The translations under genes were made by a program, and so were the position numbers. From Labilibaculum sp041595635 (GTDB lineage Bacteria; Bacteroidota; Bacteroidia; Bacteroidales; Marinifilaceae), in NCBI RefSeq assembly GCF_041595635.1, contig NZ_JBFHJW010000008.1:1-64000 (forward strand): a DNA stretch of 64,000 nucleotides. The letters are read 5' to 3'. How positions within the stretch are numbered: position 1 is the first letter of the stretch; every line of letters begins with the position of its first letter. The notes beneath the pieces were generated by a model. It made no database searches. It was given only the letters and a program-made list of their open reading frames with translations, and was not told the origin of the DNA. This document shows, piece by piece, positions 9,119 to 18,626 of the stretch.

Positions 9119-10672
9119 GTGAAAGATATTACAATACTTTGGGTAGATGATGAAATTGAGTTGTTGAAACCGCATATTATTTTTTTAGAAGGAAAAGGCT
9201 ATGTCGTAAAATCATGTAATAATGCACCAGATGCGATCGAATTGGTTCGAAACGAACATTTTGACTTGATTTTATTGGATGAGAATATGCCAGGAATGGG
9301 TGGATTGGAAGCTTTAGGTGAAATTAAATCTATCGATTCGGCTCTTCCCATAGTGATGATTACCAAAAGTGAAGAGGAGGATATTATGGATGAGGCAATT
9401 GGAAAGCAAATTTCTGATTACCTGATTAAACCTGTGAATCCGAAACAGATATTACTTACCATTAAAAAACACATCGATAAAAAAAGATTGGTTTCGGAAA
9501 AAACAACCATTGCTTATCAATCTCGATTCGGACAATTGGGAATGGAAATTAACGATTGCCGCGATTTTGAAGATTGGATGAAATTGTACCGAAAACTTGT
9601 TTTCTGGGAATTGGAACTTTCCAACATCGAAGATTCGGGGATGGATGAGGTTCTTCGCATGCAAAAGAACGAGGCCAATAATCTTTTTGCCCGATTTGTG
9701 AAAAAAAACTATCTAGATTGGCTTGAGCAAGGAAATCAGGAAAAGCCATTGCTTACTCATAATGTATTCAAGGAAAAAGTGTATCCATTGCTGGATAAGG
9801 GACAAAAAGTAGCTTTTATTCTGATTGATAATCTACGCTACGATCAGTGGCAAACTTTATATCCGGTTATTAATAATTACTATTCGGTAGTAGATGATGA
9901 CATGTACTATTCCATTTTGCCAACAGCTACCCAATATGCACGAAACTCTTTATTCTCGGGTTTAATGCCTTTGGATATTCAGAAAAAGCATCCAAATCAT
10001 TGGATTCACGAAGATGAGGAAACAAGTAAGAATATTCACGAAGAAGAATTTATTGGTTTTCAGTTCAAGCGAGATTATAAAGATGTTAGCTACCACTACG
10101 AGAAAGTTTACACCGAAAAAATGGGGGCTAAGGTCGTTGATAACCTAAGCTCTATTTTGGAGTCTCAGTTGAGTGTGTTTGTATATAATTTTGTTGATAT
10201 GCTCTCACATGCGCGAACCGAAAGCGACATGATTAGAGATTTAGCTCCTGATGAGGCTGCTTATCGTTCGCTCACTTTATCGTGGTTCGAGCATTCTAGT
10301 TTGTTAGATTTAATCAAAAAACTGTCCGAAAAGAATGTGAAGTTGGTTATTACTACCGATCATGGTTCCATTCGAGTTCAAAATCCAGTTAAAGTAATAG
10401 GTGACCGCCAAACCAATACAAACTTGAGATATAAAATGGGTAAGAACTTGAACTACAATAAAAAGCATGTTTTCGAAGTAACTGATCCTCGAAAAGCACA
10501 TCTACCTCAGGTAAATGTAAGTTCTTCTTATATCTTTGCATTCGGCGAGGATTTTTTGGCTTATCCAAACAACTTTAACTACTACAGTTCCTACTATCGG
10601 AATACCTTTCAGCATGGAGGAATTTCGCTCGAGGAAATGTTAGTTCCTTTGGTTACTTTAAATCCGCGTTAA
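9119..10672 (+). CDS. porX: Response regulator PorX with PglZ effector domain
   Basis: Regulator of type IX secretion. An N-terminal receiver domain (residues 1-120) has acidic pocket D10/D11, phosphoacceptor D54 and K104. A PglZ (alkaline-phosphatase superfamily) domain fills ~200-517, with DNLRYDQW, a central FVDMLSH and TTDHGS metal-site motifs. In Porphyromonas PorX is activated by the PorY kinase and also acts through the sigma factor SigP; the PglZ domain has phosphodiesterase activity on nucleotides in studied homologues. Starts at GTG. No porY lies nearby. Adjacent to porW, consistent with a shared role. Confidence 0.93.
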   Translation: MKDITILWVDDEIELLKPHIIFLEGKGYVVKSCNNAPDAIELVRNEHFDLILLDENMPGMGGLEALGEIKSIDSALPIVMITKSEEEDIMDEAIGKQISDYLIKPVNPKQILLTIKKHIDKKRLVSEKTTIAYQSRFGQLGMEINDCRDFEDWMKLYRKLVFWELELSNIEDSGMDEVLRMQKNEANNLFARFVKKNYLDWLEQGNQEKPLLTHNVFKEKVYPLLDKGQKVAFILIDNLRYDQWQTLYPVINNYYSVVDDDMYYSILPTATQYARNSLFSGLMPLDIQKKHPNHWIHEDEETSKNIHEEEFIGFQFKRDYKDVSYHYEKVYTEKMGAKVVDNLSSILESQLSVFVYNFVDMLSHARTESDMIRDLAPDEAAYRSLTLSWFEHSSLLDLIKKLSEKNVKLVITTDHGSIRVQNPVKVIGDRQTNTNLRYKMGKNLNYNKKHVFEVTDPRKAHLPQVNVSSSYIFAFGEDFLAYPNNFNYYSSYYRNTFQHGGISLEEMLVPLVTLNPR

Positions 10673-10700
10673 ATAGTAGATATTAATTGTTCGTGAATAA

Positions 10701-11120
10701 ATGAGTGTACTAAAAATTAACTCGCTGAAAGAAATAAATGCTGTTGCAAAAGAATTTCTTTCCCTGGTAGGCAATAGAAATGTATTTGCTCTGTATGGAG
10801 CCATGGGTGTGGGAAAAACTACCTTTGTGAAAGCCATTTGCGATGAAATGGGTGTAGAAGATACCATCAACAGTCCTACTTTTTCTATTGTGAATGAATA
10901 TCATACTGCAAATGAAGAGGTGATTTATCATTTCGATTTTTACCGAATTGAGGATGTGCAAGAGGCTTATGATTTTGGTTATGAGGACTACTTTTACAGT
11001 AAATCCAAGTGTTTTATCGAGTGGCCCGAAAAAATTGATTCTATTCTTCCTTCCGATACAGTAGAAGTTTTTTTTGAGGAAGAAGAGAGCGGTAGTCGTT
11101 CCATTACCATTCGAAGTTAG
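10701..11120 (+). CDS. tsaE: tRNA threonylcarbamoyladenosine biosynthesis ATPase TsaE
   Basis: ATPase of the TsaB-TsaD-TsaE complex that makes t6A37 on ANN-decoding tRNAs. The P-loop GAMGVGKTT lies at residues 33-41, followed by the switch-like SPTFSIVNEY at 58-67 and the FDFYRI motif near 76. The length of 139 aa is normal. It lies 28 bases after porX on the same strand. Confidence 0.92.
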   Translation: MSVLKINSLKEINAVAKEFLSLVGNRNVFALYGAMGVGKTTFVKAICDEMGVEDTINSPTFSIVNEYHTANEEVIYHFDFYRIEDVQEAYDFGYEDYFYSKSKCFIEWPEKIDSILPSDTVEVFFEEEESGSRSITIRS

Positions 11121-11203
11121 AAGGTGTATTGTTAGAAAAAAATGTTTAAATTGTAGGTTCACTATTATTGCTAAAATCTGATTTAACATTTACAATTTCA
11201 CAT

Positions 11204-12427
11204 ATGGCTCCACTAAGTGATAGATCGAGAAGTTTTCCCATTGGGCATGATTTTTATCAGCCTAAGGAAGAGATGTTGGAAATTGAACGACGACGTAAAC
11301 AGTTGTCTATAGGTATTCCCCGAGAGGATGGGAAAGGTGAAAATCGAATTTGCTTGACCCCTCAATCGGTAGAAGTTTTGGTGTGCAACGGTCACGACGT
11401 GATGTTGGAACGAGGCGCTGGTCTTGCTTCCAATTATAGCGACGAGGAATACAGCGAAAATGGCGCTCAAATTATCGATAGCAAAGCAACAATTTATCAG
11501 TGCGATGTTGTGATGCAAGTTTCGCCTTTTTCCAATGCCGAAATTGATATGCTTCGTGGCAATCAAGTGCTTATTTCTGCTCTTCAGATCAAAAGTCAGA
11601 GCGATGATAACATCCGCAAACTCATGCAAAAAAAGGTGACCGCAATAGCCTTGGAACTGGTTAAGGATGAAAATAATTTCTTTCCTGTTGTTCGCTCTAT
11701 GTCCGAAATAGCTGGAATTTCTGCTGTTATGATTGCTGGTGAATATTTGAGTAAGGCTCACGGAGGAAAAGGGGTGATGCTAGGAGGTATTACTGGAATT
11801 ACGCCTGCCGAAGTGATTGTTTTAGGTGCTGGAACGGCTGCTGAATATGCAACGCGAGCAGCCATGGGCTTAGGTGCGATGGTAAAAGTTTTCGATGATT
11901 CAATTTACCGTCTCCGACGATTGGAAGATCATTTGGCTCATCGTGTTTTCACATCTATTTTTCATCCTCACGTTTTGGAAAAAGCTTTGGCTTCGGCCGA
12001 TGTGGTTATTGGAGCATTACGTTACGAGAAAAACATTACTGGATTTATTGTTACCGAAAATATGGTTTCTAAAATGAAACCAGGATCTATTATTATCGAC
12101 CTGAGCATTGATCAGGGAGGGTGTTTTGAAACCTCTATGATGACAACCCACAAGGATCCTGTGTTTAAAAAATTTGGTGTTTTGCACTACTGCGTTCCTA
12201 ATGTTCCATCGCATGTTTCCAGAACAGCTTCTCTTGCCCTAAGTAATATATGTTCACCTTTGTTGCTTAAGATAGGAAACGATGGAGGGGTGCATCAGTT
12301 TATCAAACGAAATTTAGGTTTGCGGCATGGAACCTATATTTACAGGGGTATTCTTACCAATCGCCGCTTGGGAGATTCGTTTGGAATTTTGGCTAAAGAT
12401 ATCGATCTGCTGCTGGCTGCGATGTAG
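11204..12427 (+). CDS. ald: Alanine dehydrogenase family protein
   Basis: NAD-dependent oxidative deaminase family (AlaDH/PNT). The N-terminal part has IGIPRE.....NRICLTPQSVE (substrate-side Arg/Lys region). The Rossmann domain shows VLGAGTAAEYATRAAMGLGA. The conserved stretch SIIIDLSIDQGGCFETS follows. I chose the ATG at 11204 (407 aa); an in-frame TTG 36 bases upstream is possible. The protein carries ~35 extra N-terminal residues compared with the classic 370-aa enzyme, as in other Bacteroidota members. Its last 35 bases overlap the convergent HAD gene. Substrate cannot be proved from sequence. Confidence 0.85.
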   Translation: MAPLSDRSRSFPIGHDFYQPKEEMLEIERRRKQLSIGIPREDGKGENRICLTPQSVEVLVCNGHDVMLERGAGLASNYSDEEYSENGAQIIDSKATIYQCDVVMQVSPFSNAEIDMLRGNQVLISALQIKSQSDDNIRKLMQKKVTAIALELVKDENNFFPVVRSMSEIAGISAVMIAGEYLSKAHGGKGVMLGGITGITPAEVIVLGAGTAAEYATRAAMGLGAMVKVFDDSIYRLRRLEDHLAHRVFTSIFHPHVLEKALASADVVIGALRYEKNITGFIVTENMVSKMKPGSIIIDLSIDQGGCFETSMMTTHKDPVFKKFGVLHYCVPNVPSHVSRTASLALSNICSPLLLKIGNDGGVHQFIKRNLGLRHGTYIYRGILTNRRLGDSFGILAKDIDLLLAAM

Positions 12428-13256
12428 AATTTTTAGTGTTTATGGAATCTACCGCCAGGCTAAATCCATCCTGGCTAACGCTTTCAGTTACCTGATATTT
12501 TAGTTTTAGTTCGGCAGGAGCATTGGCTACTACAAAAGAATATTTTCCCCAGTCTAGCAAATCGATATCATTGTAATCGTTGCCAATGACTAACGATTCG
12601 GATGCGTTAATTTTTAGTGTGTTGCAAAGCCATTGGCATCCATGTCCTTTGGAAATGTGTTCGGGAAAAATTTCCATCCAAATGGATTCATGATCGAGTG
12701 GAGAGGTGGCACGGATGATCTTAATATCCGTAAACTTGCTTTTTAATTCTTCAAACCAATCTACTTTATTGGGTAAGATGGCTAAAATCTGACAGGCATC
12801 ACGGCGAGTATCTTCCCAATTACCAATTGGGTTGGCAAATTGTTTGTACAAGGCTAGCCTTCTGTCAAAATCCAAATTTTTATGGCCCGTTTGGTGGTAG
12901 TAAAATTGATGATTCAGAGGAATGGGATCCAAAATCATAAAATCAATTTCATGGTCCATTAGTATCTTCGACAAGTCCATTACTTCATCGGCGTCTATTT
13001 GCTGAGCGTAAATTAACTCCTTCGTATCCCACTTCATAATTCCTGCTCCCGATGAGAAAATAAGGTAATCGATGGGAAAATCTTCGGATAAAACGGCCAA
13101 GGCAGAATAAAGAGATCTTCCAGTGGCAATGGCTCTAATAACCTTCTTATTCTTCAAATTTACAAGGGTGTTGTAATTTCGTTGACTTATTTTCCCCTTG
13201 GATGGAAGAAGAGTTCCATCCAAATCTGTAACCACAATTTTTATTTTTGATGTCAT
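12393..13256 (-). CDS. Cof-type HAD phosphatase
   Basis: Haloacid dehalogenase superfamily phosphatase of the Cof/class IIB type. Motif I is VVTDLDGTLL (nucleophile D11, acid D13), motif II an ATGRS segment, and motif IV GNDYNDIDLL near residue 240. A C2-type cap lies between. Likely acts on small phosphorylated metabolites; the substrate is unknown. The 3' end overlaps the alanine dehydrogenase gene by 35 bases tail to tail. Confidence 0.87.
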   Translation of the reverse strand: MTSKIKIVVTDLDGTLLPSKGKISQRNYNTLVNLKNKKVIRAIATGRSLYSALAVLSEDFPIDYLIFSSGAGIMKWDTKELIYAQQIDADEVMDLSKILMDHEIDFMILDPIPLNHQFYYHQTGHKNLDFDRRLALYKQFANPIGNWEDTRRDACQILAILPNKVDWFEELKSKFTDIKIIRATSPLDHESIWMEIFPEHISKGHGCQWLCNTLKINASESLVIGNDYNDIDLLDWGKYSFVVANAPAELKLKYQVTESVSQDGFSLAVDSINTKNSTSQPAADRYL

Positions 13257-13420
13257 AAAGGAAACTTAGTAAGATCTTTAAATTTACTGATTTAGAATGA
13301 CAAATGTAGGGCTGTGAATTATTATTACTTGCATTATTATGCTGTGGAACGATTTTATACCAGTATCTAATAATGCTTTAAGGATTGAAAATAAGAGCGA
13401 ATTTTCGATTTTTCAGCTTT

Positions 13421-16400
13421 CTAGAAATAAGCCCTTACTTCCATATTGCCTACATGAATGGATTTGCTTCCTTCGCTGTTGCGGCCATTGTAGCTAATGT
13501 TCAGCTGAAATAGTTTTGATAGTTGCTGCTTGTAGGACAGGCTCCAGGTACTGTTGTTTCCGGGTGAAAAACCCTCGAGCATTTCGTAGGCAATAGAACT
13601 ACTCGAATCGTCGTTGTAATCTACCAGTAAAAAATTAAATGTAGCCATTAATTTTCCTTTATCGGCAAAGGAATACTGGGCATTGGTTCCTATATTATGG
13701 GTGTGCGATTTTTCTGTTGATAGTTCATTTTCTTTGCCAGTATAGGTGTAATTAAATCCACATTGGAAATTTAATGTTGGTTGAAATTGGAGTTTTAGCT
13801 CATTCTTAATCGTTTGTAAATTGTAATTTTTACTGATGTATGATTCATTGTCCAGACTTTTTTCACCAAGATCGATTCGGTTGCTCAGCTGGTTTGAATT
13901 GCCAAGTCTCCATTGAAAAAGAAGTCCGTTTTGTTTAAATTCTCTGCGCTCAAAACCTTGTGTAAGAAGTTGTTTGCTGTTTCCACTTAGGTGAATAAGG
14001 TCCCAATTGGTTTTCGATTTCGCTTTGCGATGCGATAAAGTATTCTGAAAACTCGAGCTAAGAGTCGTGATATTCTCATTCGTTGCTTGTGCTGAAAAAG
14101 GGTTTGCGTATAGGCTGAAGTCGTCTATCAGGCTTTTTTTAGAGATGCGATAAGCAAATCGATTGTTGAAATTTTTCAGAAGAGAATAAAATTTTCCTTC
14201 CGATTTTATCTGACTGAAGCGCAAATTAAAAGTTTGACGAAAATCGCTTGTATATACTTTTTGATACTCATTTGTGCTGGTGCTAACACGAAGGTAGTTC
14301 GCTTCGTCGCTAAAGGTTGAAATCTCAAATTCATCAATCTCTTTTGTGTCATTTCCGTTGTAATCAGTCCACTGATAAACACCGAGTCCCTCGCTAACTT
14401 CTACAAATGAATATTCTTTTTCACTTTCCAATCCTGAGCTTAGTTCGTAGTAGGTGGATGTTTGCAGCAATCCTTTTTTGATGCGTGCCTGATGTTCTAA
14501 GGTTCCCAGAAAGGTATTTTCAGGTTCTTCATCGGTAAAGCTATCGTCTAATATGTTTAGTCTTCGATAAATGCTTTCTATTTTTAACTGATTTTTTGGA
14601 TTTTTCTTCCAGCTTAAGCTGGCACCAAAATCTTGCGATTCGCTTTGTGCGATTAGCTCGTTGTTTTTGGGTGAAAAATCTTTTCGTTTCTCAAAGTAGG
14701 CTTCAAATTGATTTTTCGAAGCATCTTTTGAGCCGATGTATAATTTGTAGGAGTAAAAGGAAGAGCTACTCGATAGAAGATCGTGGTCGGTTTTATCTTC
14801 CCATTGATTGTTTTCACTTTCGGTTTCTATGCCAAATTTCGCAAATTCTAGTGAATAAGATGTGCTTAGCTGGTGCCGATAAAATTTCGATTCAAGATCA
14901 GTTTGATTACTGGTTAGCGAATTTCCTGAAAAGGTAAAAGATAAACCTTGTTTGGAGTACTGAAAACCCAAAGAGTGTTTCTTTCCTTGGTAATTGTTAT
15001 CCTTGTCGAGAACAGCGTATTCGTAAATGGCTTGTCCCCAATTGGAGTTGGTAAAGAGGTTGTTAAGGGAGTAGAAATTCTCATTAGAGTCGGTAAAATC
15101 ATCTTCTAAATTCCAATCTCGTTCAAATTCAGAAGTTCGGTAGGGTTCAATTTCCGAAAAGTTTTTCGTGATGTGATGAAATGTAAGTTCTGTTTTCAAT
15201 ACTTTCCTTGGATCGATAAAAAGAGTGTTTTTTTCGATTTGAAAATCAAGTGCTAAGCCTTTGTTGTCATCATCATCAAGGGTAGAAAAACTGTTTAAGT
15301 CATTATTACTAAGAGCCAATTCGAATTTTGTAGTCAATTGATCAGCTAATTTCAGATCCCCGCCTAGCGAAATCATTTGTTGCTTTTCAGGAGCTATTAA
15401 TTGAACTGTGGGCTCATACTCTCCTTGCAAAACGCCATCAATCGGATCAATCCATTCATACACTCGTCCGTTAGCTGTGCTACTTATTTTTTGGTAGTTG
15501 CCACTGTTCGAACCCATGTAGCTAAAATAGGCCAGATAAACCGCACTATCAGCATTGGTTGAGTATTGGTAAACATCATAATTGATACCATCAACGCTTT
15601 TTGTTATTTTTTTGTACATAACATAATCGTTCGAGTAATCGATTTCTTCTACATTTAGTACTTGAGCTAGATTTAAGTCATCACCAACCTCGCTTAAAAG
15701 TAATTTGTTATCATCGCTTAATGTTTGATCTATGGATTGGTTTTTGTTATCCTGTTCGTGGTAAAAATTGAACCAAAATTTCCCAGTTTTGCTTTTCAAC
15801 TCGTTACTGCTAAAAAGTAAATATCTCGAGTAGTTTTCTTCGGAGTATTCAAATTCTACAATAATTCTCGAGTTTCGGGTGATGGGTTGTTTTATTGTGA
15901 AGGTGACTTCTGCAGTGTTGTAATCCATTTGATAGTCGTTCTGTTCACCTCGGCTCAAAAGTTCACCATCCACGTAAATTTTTTCGCTGCCAGATAGTAC
16001 AATAATGTAGCTTTCGCTATTTGCTCCCGTTAATTGATAGGGTCCTTGCACGCCTTCGGTACCATCAAATTCCATTCGGTTGAATTTTCCTTTAGATATG
16101 GAGGCACTCACTGTCGATTGAAATGTCGTTTTCTTGGTTTTTTTATTTTTCGCTTTGATGGAAAATTTTCCTCCCTGAACTTTTTTGTAAAAGCGCATGT
16201 AGTTACCCGTTGGCGATTGCAATTCAAAATCTCCTAGGGTTAGTTCTTTGCTATGGTCATATAGCTGAATGTAAATCCGATCAAAATCGTTAATGGTTTG
16301 TGTGTTTCCATCGGGTTGTATGGGAATGTTGTTATCAGAAATGGCCGCCAATATGCTGACATCATTGCTAAGTTTCCCCGATAGTTGAAGATTTAGGTTC

Positions 16401-16873
16401 GAGTTGACCACTACATCCTGATTGTTACCGTAAGAAATTCCGCGTGTGTAGTTCCCTTGTTTCTCGAGCTGATCACCCGAGAAGCTATCCATATTTTTAT
16501 AGGGAGTTCGAATGGCATATTTGCGTGCTTTTTGCTGATTGGATAGTCTGAGTTGCGATAAGTCGCGTTTGTAAAGACTTTGTTTGATATTAAAATCATA
16601 AACGCGATATTCAATTTGTAGCGACTCTCCTTGGTCTTTTAACTGCTGCGATGGCACAAAAACTCCTTTACTGATGATAATTTGATACAAGTCTTTGTTT
16701 ATGAGTTTGTTTCGCTGATGTACCTTCACGCTTGCAGGGAGTATCAGCAGAGTATCCAGTTGGATGGTGTCGCGATTTATAGGTACAAGTTTTCTTCTTA
16801 AATTGCTTTGCGATTGGCCAAACAGTTTAAAACCTGAAAAAATCAACAATATAAAAAGGAATTGAAATCTCAA
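13421..16873 (-). CDS. Large outer-membrane beta-barrel protein of unknown function
   Basis: An 1150-aa secreted protein with a signal peptide ending near FKLFGQSQS. No family can be named with certainty. The N-terminal third contains the pattern QNDYQMDYNTAEVTFT...TRNSRIIVEFEYSEENY, resembling repeats in the long translocon protein SprA and related surface proteins. The remainder is rich in alternating aromatic/polar strands and Asn/Ser/Lys turns. The last residue is Phe (VEVRAYF-type ending), as expected for a BAM-folded barrel. It is transcribed divergently from kdtA, leaving 145 bases for promoters of both. Possible roles include transport or assembly. Confidence 0.6.
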   Translation of the reverse strand: MRFQFLFILLIFSGFKLFGQSQSNLRRKLVPINRDTIQLDTLLILPASVKVHQRNKLINKDLYQIIISKGVFVPSQQLKDQGESLQIEYRVYDFNIKQSLYKRDLSQLRLSNQQKARKYAIRTPYKNMDSFSGDQLEKQGNYTRGISYGNNQDVVVNSNLNLQLSGKLSNDVSILAAISDNNIPIQPDGNTQTINDFDRIYIQLYDHSKELTLGDFELQSPTGNYMRFYKKVQGGKFSIKAKNKKTKKTTFQSTVSASISKGKFNRMEFDGTEGVQGPYQLTGANSESYIIVLSGSEKIYVDGELLSRGEQNDYQMDYNTAEVTFTIKQPITRNSRIIVEFEYSEENYSRYLLFSSNELKSKTGKFWFNFYHEQDNKNQSIDQTLSDDNKLLLSEVGDDLNLAQVLNVEEIDYSNDYVMYKKITKSVDGINYDVYQYSTNADSAVYLAYFSYMGSNSGNYQKISSTANGRVYEWIDPIDGVLQGEYEPTVQLIAPEKQQMISLGGDLKLADQLTTKFELALSNNDLNSFSTLDDDDNKGLALDFQIEKNTLFIDPRKVLKTELTFHHITKNFSEIEPYRTSEFERDWNLEDDFTDSNENFYSLNNLFTNSNWGQAIYEYAVLDKDNNYQGKKHSLGFQYSKQGLSFTFSGNSLTSNQTDLESKFYRHQLSTSYSLEFAKFGIETESENNQWEDKTDHDLLSSSSSFYSYKLYIGSKDASKNQFEAYFEKRKDFSPKNNELIAQSESQDFGASLSWKKNPKNQLKIESIYRRLNILDDSFTDEEPENTFLGTLEHQARIKKGLLQTSTYYELSSGLESEKEYSFVEVSEGLGVYQWTDYNGNDTKEIDEFEISTFSDEANYLRVSTSTNEYQKVYTSDFRQTFNLRFSQIKSEGKFYSLLKNFNNRFAYRISKKSLIDDFSLYANPFSAQATNENITTLSSSFQNTLSHRKAKSKTNWDLIHLSGNSKQLLTQGFERREFKQNGLLFQWRLGNSNQLSNRIDLGEKSLDNESYISKNYNLQTIKNELKLQFQPTLNFQCGFNYTYTGKENELSTEKSHTHNIGTNAQYSFADKGKLMATFNFLLVDYNDDSSSSIAYEMLEGFSPGNNSTWSLSYKQQLSKLFQLNISYNGRNSEGSKSIHVGNMEVRAYF

Positions 16874-17018
16874 TGGGTCGATTTATTTTAGTCCTTAAGT
16901 TCCTGGTGAATTTATGAAATCGCCTGTTGTCAAAACGAAATCCTCCATCTAAAATTAGTAGTTTTGCATTGAATAAATATAAGGAAGCTAATCCGTTTAA
17001 CAGTAACAAATTTTAAAT

Positions 17019-18242
17019 ATGGTTCTCTTTTATAATCTTTCGATACGATTTTATGTTTTAATGGTGAGAATTGTCGCTTTTTTTAATCCCAAAGCAAAAC
17101 AATGGGTCGATGGTCGCAAAAATTTATTGCCAAAAATTGCCGAGGCACTCCAGGGAGAAGAGAATTTAGTTTGGTTTCATTCAGCATCTTTAGGGGAATT
17201 TGAGCAAGGTCGACCAGTTATTGAAAAGTTAAAAGATGAGCATCCAGAAGCTAAAATTGTACTTACCTTTTTTTCTCCTTCGGGTTATGAGGTTCGTAAG
17301 AATTATGATGGCGCTGATTTTATTTTCTATTTACCAGCCGATTTTCCTTCTTATGCTCGCAAGTTTGTAGATATCGTCAATCCTAAAATGGTATTTTTTA
17401 TTAAATATGAATTTTGGTATCACTACTTAAAGGAATTGAAAAAAAGAAACATTCCTACCTATATATTTTCAACTATTTTCAGACCCAATCAGTTGTTTTT
17501 TAAAGCTTGGGGTGGATTTCATCGAAGAATGCTTTCGGCATTTACTCATTTCTTTGTTCAAAATCAGGAATCGGCAGATTTACTGAAAGGCATTAGTTTG
17601 GCCAATGTGTCCATAACGGGTGATACTCGTTTCGATCGGGTGTATGCCATTGCCAGTGGATCAAAATCTTTGCCTAAAGTAGAAGATTTTAGTCAGGGAA
17701 GGTTGGTTGTGATTGCTGGAAGTACCTGGCCAAAAGACGAAGAATTTTTAATCCGTTACATAAATACCACAAAAAATTGCTACAAATACATTCTTGCTGC
17801 TCACGAGGTGGATGAGAATCATATCAAGAACATTGTGGATAAAATTGAGAAAAGCTGGGTTCGTTATACCCAGGCAAGCAAAGAAGAAATTGATGCAGCC
17901 GAAGTTTTGGTGATTGATTGCATTGGCGTGCTTTCTTCTTTGTATCGCTATGGTGATGTGTCTTATATTGGCGGTGGCTTTGGACGGGGAATTCACAATA
18001 CTCTCGAGGCTGCTACCTTTGGATTACCTATTATTTTTGGACCTAATTACCACAAATTTCAAGAGGCAAAAGACCTTATTGAATCTGGAGCTGCTAATTA
18101 TTATGAGAAGTATGATGATTTAAATACTCTTCTTAATAATTATTTTAATGATCAGGATCATCGTCAAAATACAGGTCTAAAATCAAAAAAATATGTCGAC
18201 TCAAAACGAGGAGCAAGTGCTCAAATTCTTTCCGTGATTTAG
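17019..18242 (+). CDS. kdtA: 3-deoxy-D-manno-octulosonic acid (Kdo) transferase
   Basis: Inner-membrane glycosyltransferase (GT30) that adds Kdo to lipid A precursor. A hydrophobic N-terminal anchor (residues 1-22) precedes the signature FHSASLGEFEQGRP, which contains the catalytic Glu (E60). The C-terminal half has the donor-binding GGGFGRGIHNTLEAATFGLPIIFGP pattern. At 407 aa it is full length. It shows that the organism makes a Kdo-containing lipopolysaccharide. Confidence 0.93.
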   Translation: MVLFYNLSIRFYVLMVRIVAFFNPKAKQWVDGRKNLLPKIAEALQGEENLVWFHSASLGEFEQGRPVIEKLKDEHPEAKIVLTFFSPSGYEVRKNYDGADFIFYLPADFPSYARKFVDIVNPKMVFFIKYEFWYHYLKELKKRNIPTYIFSTIFRPNQLFFKAWGGFHRRMLSAFTHFFVQNQESADLLKGISLANVSITGDTRFDRVYAIASGSKSLPKVEDFSQGRLVVIAGSTWPKDEEFLIRYINTTKNCYKYILAAHEVDENHIKNIVDKIEKSWVRYTQASKEEIDAAEVLVIDCIGVLSSLYRYGDVSYIGGGFGRGIHNTLEAATFGLPIIFGPNYHKFQEAKDLIESGAANYYEKYDDLNTLLNNYFNDQDHRQNTGLKSKKYVDSKRGASAQILSVI

Positions 18243-18626
18243 TCAAAAATCAAAAAATAATTTCATTTAATTAGTCAACACTCAATGTTTATTGGGGATG
18301 CCACGATATGGAAAAGGCCTTTTTACAAATGGTGCTTTTTTGATGATGAAAATGTTTGTCTTTATCGAATTGTTTTTTAAGAAAGATGTAATAAAATTTT
18401 TTTTTTGGAAAACTTTTCATTTTTTTTAAAAATGCAAATAGCAGATAATGAAAATATTAACACAAGACTGTGGATAACTTTCTTTTAAATAGCTCATTTA
18501 ATATTGTTCGGAGAGAAGTCTTTGTGTACCTTGCGTAGTATATTACTTGTTCTGCTGATGAAGGACAAATTATTGATAATGATACTAACAAACCTAAATA
18601 GTTAACCACATTTTTTTACGATCTCA
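18243..18626 (+). other. Intergenic region upstream of the ribonucleotide reductase
   Basis: 384 bases without a gene. It is AT-rich, with one exact DnaA-box sequence (18469-18477) and a degenerate promoter-like TTG-N20-TACCTTG around 18503-18533. I found no convincing NrdR palindrome and no recognisable B12-box riboswitch core. Confidence 0.5.
18469..18477 (-). promoter_or_regulatory. Single consensus DnaA box upstream of nrdJ
   Basis: TGTGGATAA, the complement of the DnaA consensus TTATCCACA, occurs 150 bases before the start of the ribonucleotide reductase gene. One box alone could be chance. DnaA control of nrd genes is known in E. coli. Confidence 0.3.

Noticed and set aside
11213..11761. 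182-codon open frame antisense to alanine dehydrogenase
   Set aside because: Shadow of a well-supported gene; no domain and no conserved pattern.
14596..14937. 113-codon plus-strand open frame inside the large outer membrane protein gene
   Set aside because: Antisense shadow without features.
18243..18626. Cobalamin riboswitch or NrdR box upstream of nrdJ
   Set aside because: I could not find the B12-box core or the paired 16-bp NrdR palindromes; the CACA...TGTG near the DnaA box is too short and wrongly spaced.
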